Source of the DNA: Sphagnum magellanicum
Lineage: Eukaryota; Streptophyta; Sphagnopsida; Sphagnales; Sphagnaceae
Direction of reading: 5' to 3'
Assembly: GCA_021904315.1 (NCBI GenBank)
Contig: CM038912.1
Location: forward strand, 11,681,061-11,745,060
Length of the DNA: 64,000 bases
Each line of letters begins with the position of its first letter. Position 1 is the stretch's first letter. Below the pieces are notes generated by a model. That model worked only from the letters and a program-made list of their open reading frames with translations, made no database searches and was not told the origin of the DNA. A program made the position numbers and the translations under genes. Positions 55,771-64,000 of the stretch are shown in pieces.

Positions 55771-58700
55771 ATGGAAGGCGGATCGGTGGGCAATAATAAC
55801 CTCCAGCCTTCAATATCCGATCCTCCAGAGACTGATGTACGTGAACAGCAATGCCTCCTGTTGCGGTATTGTCCAATGTAGTAGAGAGGACAAACCCACC
55901 ACAGACAGGCACTTAGTGGCTTTGGTGGGTTTGAAATTTATGGCTCTTCGCTGACGGAAAAAGACTGAGTGTGGGTCGTCCTGGAACAAAGCTCTATGCA
56001 TGTTGTTGCAGTTGGGAACTTGCTTTGAGTTTTGGTTCACGGTCCAGTTGGAAATTGGGTCGTGTTTTCTAGTCTGCTAGGAATTTTGCTTTGATTGATA
56101 AGTGTTTGGATCATGTCCGTTCCGGAGACGTGATTGTGAAAGTGTCCCCATCAAGAGAGATGGGAAAGAGCTCGGAGTTGTGTGATGGGGTTTTGGTTCA
56201 CAGTTTTCTCATTTAAATTCTGTAAAAGATCCTGTCTAAAACTGACTAGCAATAAGTCGCAAAGGAAGAAGGAGGAGGAGAAGATTTAGGGTTTGGGTCA
56301 TGTCGTTCCGGATGCGTGTCCCAATCAAGAGAGATGGGAGGAGCTCGGAGTTTTCTGATGGATTTTGTCTCACAGTTTTTTCTCTTTTAAATCCCGTAAA
56401 GATACTGTCTTAAACTCACTGGTGTAAGTGGCAAAGGAAGGAAGAGGAAATCTGAAGATTATTTTAGGTCAAAACGTCATCATGCAGGAGAGGCTGAATC
56501 TGGTTGTTGTGGTGGCAGCTGGAGGGATTTGATGACTTCACAATTGCTTCCTCTTGGGAAAGGTAAATGTTGATTACCACTTTTAGAGCCAGCTTTATGG
56601 CTCTGTATTCCTGGTTGATAACAAGCTGCTGCTGCTCTCTGCCTGAAGTATTTCCAGTGAGGGGTATGAATGACAAGTGGTCCATGTACACATATAGACA
56701 AGAAGTGAGACAAATTTTGGGTAGATGATGATGAGGTTTGGGATGGGCTCTTACAGGTTCATAGCAGGAGTGGAGCAAATATGTCGAGAATGGCAAGCTA
56801 CTCCAAGACCTCCACCTCTGGTTTGTGCATCCTAACCCCCTTTGCATGTGATTTACATTCTTGGGAAATTGTGAGGACACTTTGTTTTAGTTGACAAGGC
56901 AAGTAAGTGAAAGTTCATGGACAGGCAGCAGGTGCCAAGAAGGTGGAGGGGTTTCCTAAATTATGGGTCCTCACCAAGGAGTTCTCTTTTGACTCTAAAA
57001 GCTATCGGCTTGATTTCTTCTTTCAAGTTACTGGAGAAGGTGAGCGGACTACACACTTGCATTGGATTACTTATACCTAGGGCCACCTTCTGAACAATGT
57101 GTTGAGTTCTTCTGGGTCTTCCTGGAGTTGATGATACAGGAGCTCTCTGTTGATAGAAGACATTAAAAGGCCAACTGTGAGTTTAATTGCAGTTTTAGGA
57201 CAGAGGACCTGATGTTATAGCATCTGGATCAAAAACTTGGACAGAATTTTTTGCAAACAGATTTTCAGCCTTTTTTTATGAACACATGCACTGGTATGGT
57301 TTGAAGGAACAGTTCAAAGGTGAATTAGGGGGCTAAGTTTGAATGCAGATTACCTATGCTGACAAGTGTGCAGGATGATTGATATAGATGGCATGAGAGG
57401 CTGGAGTGATGGTCTGCACCCTTTGCAGCTTTGGTTTGGGGTGATAGACTATCTGGTAGGCTTCTCAAGTTTGTGTATGGTTCCCAGATGTGCTTTTGAA
57501 GTATTGGTTATGTTCTTGGCCTTAAGATTTCTCTTGTGTCTTTAGGGATTATGAGCTTGTTCTGGGTTTTCTTCAGAAAATAGTTGAAGGCTGGGGTAGG
57601 GGTTGCTGCAGATTTGCTCTGCTCTTGAGTACCATGGCTGTTGCTCTAACCTTTTTGTTTTGTTGGGTGATTGATCACAATGGAGTTCTGATTAGAAAAT
57701 TGTTGAAGGCAGGTTATGTCACCATTGAGCACAAGTGGTGCAGCAGTAGATGCCTCAGAGGCCACCCTTCTTTTGAGCACTGTTGCTGTTGCCCTGGCTA
57801 ATTGTGGCAGGTGATTTTTCTCATCCTTCCTCTTGTATCACATAACTTCTCTTGTGTTGAGAGTTATCTGGATATGTAGTGGCCAAAAAAAGGGGTTCCA
57901 ACATGTGGTGTTTGTTGCAGTTCCACTCCAGCATTTGTGCCTGTTCATGATATGAAGTGCTACCAGGGCATACAAGGCACTAAAACGCACACTATTCGCT
58001 ACGAGACAAACTGCATTTCAACCTGGGTTCCTGTCAGGTTCATGCACTTGGAGGGCCTCTATGATTTGTTTTTTTCCAAATTGGTAAATCCTTTCGGAGT
58101 TTCTTCCCCCCCCCATAAAGGTTCCTTTCTGCATCTGCCTCAAAGAAGGTGATAATAGGAGAAAGTGTTCCAAGCCATCTTACTATAAATGTGGACTGCA
58201 TAGAAAAGCCATCATATTGGCAAACAGTCAGGTTTGTAGTCCCAATGCATAAAACAACAGGAAAGTAGTCCAATGAATAGGAAGATTGCTGCTTCTGCAT
58301 ATTATGGAAATTCCTCTGCTCAATTTTCATGGCACATAAAACACTTGTGATGTTAAAGCAAAAAGACTTGATTAGGTGGCATCCCATTGTGAATTTTGCA
58401 ACTGATTTTGTTATTGAGTGGTGTGGTGAAGGCATTCAAAACAGCAGGCAGCTTGATTGTGCCGAGTATTGATGTGGATTTTACAATGAGGTTGACATAT
58501 CGGACACCCATGCCAGGCTCCAAACACTATGTTACTGACAATGTCAGTCCTGACACTGGCAACGTGCAACATGGAGAGTGGGATGATGGTTGCCCGTGGG
58601 CTGACTGGCTTTCTGTGGAAGATCCTGTAAAAGGTGTGGTCTTGACATTCATCTCGTGCCAATGAAGTTGAAATCTTGCAATCTTTAAACTGTATGCATG

Positions 58701-61700
58701 CATTTAATAGGACACCACTTCTTGAATCACTGCCCAGACTGAGTAGCATTATTGTATTTTCATTTCTCTATCTGAAGATAGAGCTGACCTAAGAATATAA
58801 ACCACATCTAATCAGGTCTACACTGGAAATGGTACAGCAAATTGTAAAGATGAACCTGATTGCTGTTGAATTTGCAGGATTTGAGTTGATTGCAACATTC
58901 AGTGAGAGAACGGTGACAAGCTCTATGGAGATGGCAGAGTATGAGAACATATCAACTCTGGAAGCCGACAAATGGTTGCTATCGCTAATAAAGGCTAGTG
59001 AACAGTAAGTCAGTAAACATGGCTACCAGGGGGAGGTGTCTTCAAGATCCTAGAAGTAGGATTCAGAAATTTGAATGGAGTTTGAATCTGGCCTTTACTT
59101 TTAAGCTTTAGCAGTATGATTAATTACTTACTAGCAGGAGGGATGAGGAGAAGGAGGACTCAGTTGGTTTTGCGGGTCAGCTTCCTGCACTTGTGCTTGC
59201 CTTCCATGTTGCAGGTGAAGCTGATTTCTTGGAAGACTTTGCAGCTGGTACTGTTCTATCTTTTGTGACCCTGATGTCTTTCAAAAGTTTTCTCATGAAG
59301 TTGTGCTGCTGCTATACCTCTCTCCAGTATTGCATGCCATGATGTTTGCAGAAGTGTGATTATTGATGGAGCTTTGGTTCCATGATTGCAGCGGATAAAC
59401 CCTATATCCTACATGTCACTCAGTCACTGGATCTTCCCTCTCCAGCTGATGTTGATCGTATCCTAAAAGAAACCTTCCAGGAAGGTGTGCTCATTTTTAT
59501 CCTTGGATGATCTTACCTCACAACTCTTATATTGCATTCCTTCTTCATGTAGGTTACACCCAGTCTCTGCACTAAGTTGGAGGCAGCAATTAGAAATTGA
59601 ATGACCAAGTTACGATTGTGCTGAAGATAAAGCCTACCATCTCCAGCACCATTGTAACTTGGTCATTCAATTTCTCTAACTTGGGCATATAAAGCTTATC
59701 AACTTCAGTAGACTGGAGGGTGCATGTGAAGTGAGGTGTTTTTGGTCCTGCTGTAGGTCCCTGGACTTCAGGTGATGGAGTGATGGATCAAGACTATGCT
59801 CATGGTGTTAAAGGGGCACCAGCAGATTCCTTGTTTGCTCAGTTTTGCCTCCACTCACTACAACTTGGTGGTTGTAATATCCGTGGTATGTTCTGATCAA
59901 TTTCAAAGTTGCTGGTGTGTTGGTTCTGGCTATGGCTATTCTTCTTTCCTTGTGTGGATGTTGTACCCAGGATTTGAAGCCCTATTTCTGGACAAACCTG
60001 AACCAGGTTGTATGGCTTCCCTTAATTTGAAAATGACTCTTTGTGTTGTAATTTTGTGCAGCATTTTTTTGAAGGCTGTTATCAATTGCATGAACCTCTT
60101 GAAGCACGTTTTGCTTATGTCCAATGTCATGTCTAAGTGGATGATGTGTTAAACAAAGTAGTACAATGTGGGCATGCAGCAATTGCAGTGCTGTGGATTG
60201 AGTTTGTGCGGGAGGTTCGGTGGTACTGGGATGAGGGTCGCACACTTCCCCGTATGTCACCCAATGCACGACCAGACTTGTCTACATGCTTACTGCACCA
60301 AAAACTGCAATTGGTGCATAGCTATTTTTCTTTTTCATTTACTACCTTTTTTATTTATCACTAAAACTCATGGTACAGTCCACATTTGTCACCTTTTCTC
60401 AGCATCTAGTATGTTCTGCTCCATATCCAGAGGTGTTAAATTTCAAGATGATTATTTTGCTTGGTATGTGTGTGCAGTCAACTGAGTGCTGATAAAGGTG
60501 TTTGGTTTGGGCAGCTTGCACTATGCATTGAAGAAAAGGCGAGGAGGCAGGGTGTAGGAGGGGGACAAATGACAGCCCCACAAGGCGAAGATGAGCAAGC
60601 TTCAACAGAGACCCAAGAAGAACCTGATGTCAGTGAGGTGCTTGAGACTGCACGAATGAGCTCAACAGCAATAGATCAGATCCATGATGACCTCTCTACA
60701 GGGAACGACAGGTATGACTGCATTGTTACGTCATTCTTCTGGTTTAGGTCTTGCCTTCCTAATTGGGCAAACATAGTTTGCATTCTGTGAGGTCAAAAAG
60801 TTCAAATCTGTGATGTCCACTAGGAATGTTGTAACTGTCCAATACCACATGTGCCTTTGCAGCAATTGCATGTGCTGTAATGTGTTTTCCAGTGGCTAAA
60901 GTGGATGTGGTACATCCGAAGTAGTCACCAGTGGTGTGTTTTGGAGGATATGTCCAGGCTGCAGGGGTCCCAACCACTACCCTCTATTCAGGCCTTACTA
61001 TACCTTAGGCTTAGATTCTTGCTTACAGGGCCAATGTAAAATGGAAAAAGAAGCTTGCCCTCATAGGCTGGAGCTCAATTGACAATATTTTTTCCTTCTT
61101 TTATTATCCATGTCTCTTTAGGCAACATCATGAGCAAGTTCCCCAGTTCCTTCCACAAATATGACAGAAACTCAGGATGCAGGGAAAGTCAGAAAAATAT
61201 TGCCTGGAATTTGAGCAGATTATTATATCCTTACGTACATCTTGCTGTCAGGAGCTTATGAAGTCATTGCAGAGTAATGGCAGCTAGTCACTGCCATTCA
61301 GGATGAAGGTGATGGTGTAGTACTTTGTGAGTGACCTCACAGGGTTGTAACTGTCCTCACCCTTGTTGTATTTGTCTTGACTTACTTCTGGAAACAATGT
61401 AACCTTCAAAGTGTAATTGTGGTTTTCTCTGCAATATCGCAGAGTTGCTGGAATTGGATTGAAGTAGAGTTGTTGTGAAAGTGTGAATATTTATGAAGGA
61501 AGAAGGGATTCACCCTATGAAGGTGGAGTGCTAAAAAACAGGAAGTGGGGGGATGTCAATGTAACCATTGAATCAAGAGGTTAACTTTAAGCACTTCAGC
61601 AACACTCTTACTAATGAGGTGTGAAAACAAGGACCTTGTTAGTGCACATGGGAAGGTTCTGATCATAGAGAGTTGGATTAAGTGAGTGCAGTGAAGAGAT

Positions 61701-64000
61701 TTGGGAAGACACCATGGAAGAGCAGGCAGAGATGGAATCTGTCTTCGGGATTGGTGAAGAAAGGCAAAAAGGGTTGGGTGGCAATTCAGAAACGAAGGAT
61801 TTGGACTCCACTCACAGCCCGCATTCACCTGTCACCCAGGTCCAAACCTATGTTCTTGTACACTCTTCTCATTATGTCTCTGAATAGAGTAGTATGTAGA
61901 AGATTCAAACATGGTGCTCCCTTGTACAGATATAACCTTACCCCTTACAGCAGAAGTTGGTATTGGGATTCTGTGGAAATTTGCAATTTCTACAGGTGGG
62001 ATAAGATTTTCAGACACAAGTGGTCCAACTTATTTCTACATTGGTTGGGATGGATGCAGAAACCTCCTGTTGTGACAGAGGATATGCTAGAAGAGCGAGA
62101 ACAGTTCCTGGCTGCTTTATATAAGTCCCCCTCTGTGAGTTTCTTGTCCATGATTTTGGAAGGTTGGCCAGTTGGAGGTTGTTTGAGAAACTGATAATGT
62201 AGCATGTCATCTTTTGTATTTTGTTGGTTGGACTGAGGCTTCTATACATTCAAGCAAACTGTCTTATATGTAGTAGTCTCTTGCAGGAGAAAATGGCTTA
62301 TGTCCGCCTCCAAAGCAGAATACTTGCTTCAGGTCAGTGCAAAAGAAAACCCTATGTTTTGAATGTTCCATCAGATCATTTTGTGGTGCTTCTGACAACT
62401 GATGCATTCTTGTGATAACAGACATGGCTGCTTTCAAGGCAGCAAATCCCGGAGCAGTACTTGAAGATTTTATCCGCTGGCAGTCTCCACAGGAGTGGTC
62501 AGAGAATCACAAATCTGCCGGGTCAGATGGTGACACTCAAAGTATTGAAACAGGACTGTTGTCAGACCACGTAGTCAAGCCTGAAAATTTATGGAGGAAT
62601 ATTTGGGACAATATTGGTACACATACTCCATCTGATGAGAAGCCTCTATTTGACTACACACTTGAGGCAGAAAAGGTTGTTGCTTCTTCTTTCCTCTTTC
62701 TCCCCAGTTCTGAGTTTCCTCTTGATGGAGTTTTCATGATTTAGAGTTTTCTAACTCATGGCAGAGGTTTCTGATATATACTCAAGCATCAGCTATGGTA
62801 GGTTAAAAGGTATCAGACATCTTACTTCACTTTTTATTAGAAGCATTCACTGTAAAGAGACATTCATAGGTGTTTCAAGATGTTTGTGGCATGCAGGTGA
62901 TGCACTATTTAGATACAGTGCAACCACAGGAGCTGCTGATACAAATGTTGGCCACCTCATTTCTTGTAGTAGCCAATGGAATGAAGGTCACTTTCACTGA
63001 TTCTACAGTTCCACCATTTCTGACAGAGGAGATAGAAGAGCTTTTCGCAACAATGGCTTCTGTGCTTCCTTCTTTAGCTCCGCTTAACCAACCTGGTACG
63101 GGTATGACACAATCTACAGTCATTTTATAGTCAGGCATGCATCCATTTCCAATTTGTTTATGTTTTCCTTCTTCAATTCTGTGAGGTCTCTGACATGTCA
63201 AGTCCACATAGTGGCATACTCAGTATTGACTGGTGTCTTCTCACTTCTGAGAGGTGTGGAACCTCTACAGGGAAAAATGCACTGGAACACAGTAGAGATT
63301 GGCACACAGAGCTACTGAGGCTATGCGCAGTGTTTGAAAGAGTAGAAGCCAATGTCTTTATGGCAGTCTCACTTGGACAAAAGCTCAAGAATGCTCCAAG
63401 GTTGCTTTCTGTCTTCATTGAAAACAACATTGGATTAAGGACCAACTCTACATCGAGGGTGGAGGTTGAAAATTTGAGATCCAGGCATTGGAAGGTTTGT
63501 CTCAATCATCCTGCCTGCCTAGTCCTCTCCTGTATGATGAACAGATTTCCACCAGATTCTGCATTGTCAAATATTTCTGCTGAAGAACGACATGCTGGAG
63601 AGAATCAAGTCATCAGTCATGGGTATACTGTTTCTGATTTTGAGATTCTTGTCAGTGACCATCTATCATCTTGAAAAAATTCAGATGTGTTGGTTATTGT
63701 TGGCATTTGGAATTACCTAGTCATTTTTTCTTGAGTTAAGATTTAACACTTCAACCTGTTTCTCTGCCAGGGTGGAGGTGCCAGTGAAAGGGAGGTGGTA
63801 GCAAGTTTATTTCCTCCTCTGGGTCCCACTCAAGCATGGAGGAAGAGTCTGCGCATGGGTAATTTCCTGAATGGCCATGAACCTATCATGCGTGAGATTG
63901 TTTTTAGCTGTCATGATGAACCTGTGGCAACTTCTCATGATGGTGGTAAACAACTGAGACAACGTAGTCACAATTCCTACTCTCATAGGATGTTCATTGC
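55771..64000 (+). CDS. Rab3 GTPase-activating protein catalytic subunit (Rab3GAP1-like), 3' end off window
   Basis: Visible exons are 55771-55836, 56519-56562, 56757-56820, 56925-57039, 57367-57455, 57713-57810, 57921-58083, 58432-58633, 58878-59004, 59138-59214, 59392-59484, 59757-59885, 60180-60313, 60515-60711, 61692-61839, 62060-62134, 62287-62332, 62422-62675, 62897-63095, 63271-63494 and 63771 to the edge. All phases agree: 2774 nt, about 924 residues. It starts MEGGSVGNNNLQPS. Family landmarks follow: FDDFTIASSWERFIAGVEQI; LQLWFGVIDYL; LLLSTVAVALANCGS; PDLSTCLLHQKLQL; PVTQKPPVVTEDMLEE; DMAAFKAANPGAVLEDFIRW, the most conserved block; FDYTLEAEK; GHEPIMREIVF. The family acts with a non-catalytic partner on Rab GTPases (Rab3 GAP, Rab18 exchange) in membrane traffic, ER and autophagy. 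The start of exon 5 is the least certain border. Probably fewer than 60 residues are missing. Confidence 0.93.
56108..56455 (+). repeat. Tandem duplication of about 186 bp in Rab3GAP intron 1
   Basis: Units starting near 56110 and 56296 share GTTCCGGA, ATCAAGAGAGATGGGA, GAGCTCGGAGTT and TCACAGTTTT in the same order and spacing. Confidence 0.7.
57561..57672 (+). pseudogene. Decayed duplicate of Rab3GAP exon 6 in the preceding intron
   Basis: The block aligns with the functional exon 6 region at 57683-57815. Both have GAAAAT.GTTGAAGGC upstream, then CTCTTGAGTACCATGGCTGT against CTTTTGAGCACTGTTGCTGT, then TTGGGTGATT against GGCAGGTGATT. In this copy the first half of the exon is missing and the acceptor and donor are degraded. 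It looks like a dead tandem exon duplicate. Confidence 0.6.
59592..59675. repeat. Intronic hairpin, 32-nt arms, 20-nt loop
   Basis: Left arm 59592-59623 (AGAAATTGAATGACCAAGTT...) and right arm 59644-59675 (...AACTTGGTCATTCAATTTCT) are inverse complements with about four mismatches. It lies in Rab3GAP intron 11. It could be a miniature inverted-repeat element or a small-RNA precursor. Confidence 0.65.
60790..61460 (+). repeat. Intronic dispersed repeat related to the one in the ABC1-kinase gene
   Basis: It lies in Rab3GAP intron 14. It shares with 20194-20810: TGTTTTCCAGTG, CCCAACCACTACCCTCTAT, TAGATTCTTGC, CAGAAACTCAGGA, GCTTATGAAGTCA/GCTGATGAAGTCA, GGTGATGGT, ACCTTCAAAGTGT and TCTCTGCAAT. 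The left terminal copy is too diverged to define. Confidence 0.6.

Noticed and set aside
63186-63270. Extension of Rab3GAP exon 20 to an acceptor at 63185
   Set aside because: That acceptor gives the wrong phase after exon 19; the CTCTACAG acceptor before 63271 keeps the frame and the family match.
1-64000. CRISPR arrays, rRNA genes, intact tRNA genes, bacterial-type operons
   Set aside because: No regularly spaced direct repeats with unique spacers, no rRNA sequence and no complete tRNA cloverleaf were seen; the gene structure is eukaryotic.

Overview
The window is nuclear DNA of a land plant. Its genes are intron-rich with GT-AG introns of roughly 80-1350 bp, and they sit as GC-richer islands in a very AT-rich, transposon-littered background. 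An apparently intact epsilon-tubulin gene points to a lineage that still builds centrioles or basal bodies for flagellate sperm (bryophyte, lycophyte, fern, cycad or Ginkgo), because flowering plants lack this tubulin. I cannot name the species.  Layout: (1) 1-752, last coding exon of an unrecognised Ser/Pro-rich protein. (2) 0.75-8.9 kb, AT-rich non-coding DNA with a 313-bp dispersed repeat. (3) 8.9-13.7 kb, a head-to-head pair of related F-box/kelch-type beta-propeller genes, one with a polyproline region and one with an acidic insert. (4) 13.7-19.2 kb, AT-rich DNA with short tandem repeats, a second and inverted copy of the 313-bp repeat, and A-tailed dispersed repeats. (5) 19.2-25.6 kb, a 12-exon ABC1/UbiB-type atypical kinase gene on the plus strand. 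(6) 26.1-27.1 kb, minus strand, a 3-exon secreted two-domain potato-type-I protease inhibitor. (7) about 28.4 kb, a decayed histone H2B copy. (8) 29.1-34.2 kb, minus strand, a 16-exon epsilon-tubulin gene. (9) 35.7-36.2 kb, a GC-rich island of short repeats. (10) 37.5-55.4 kb, an AT-rich transposon zone: two decayed hAT-type transposases, a CACTA-type element with a 3-bp target duplication, two related LTR copies (one nested in a hAT transposase, one a solo LTR inside the CACTA element) and several degenerate repeat arrays. (11) 55.8-64.0 kb, a Rab3GAP catalytic-subunit gene on the plus strand, 21 exons visible, running off the end.  For the four spliced genes I chose exon borders by eye. Summed exon lengths stay in frame: 1695 nt for the kinase, 1407 nt for epsilon-tubulin, 543 nt for the inhibitor, and 2774 nt to the window edge for Rab3GAP. 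Junctions also agree with family alignments recalled from knowledge; no database was searched. The genes have no operon-like relationship. Shared features are mostly repeats, the clearest being one roughly 600-bp repeat present in an intron of both the kinase and Rab3GAP genes. I see no gene cluster that clearly forms a new system. The two-domain inhibitor and the paired kelch genes are the least ordinary coding features.
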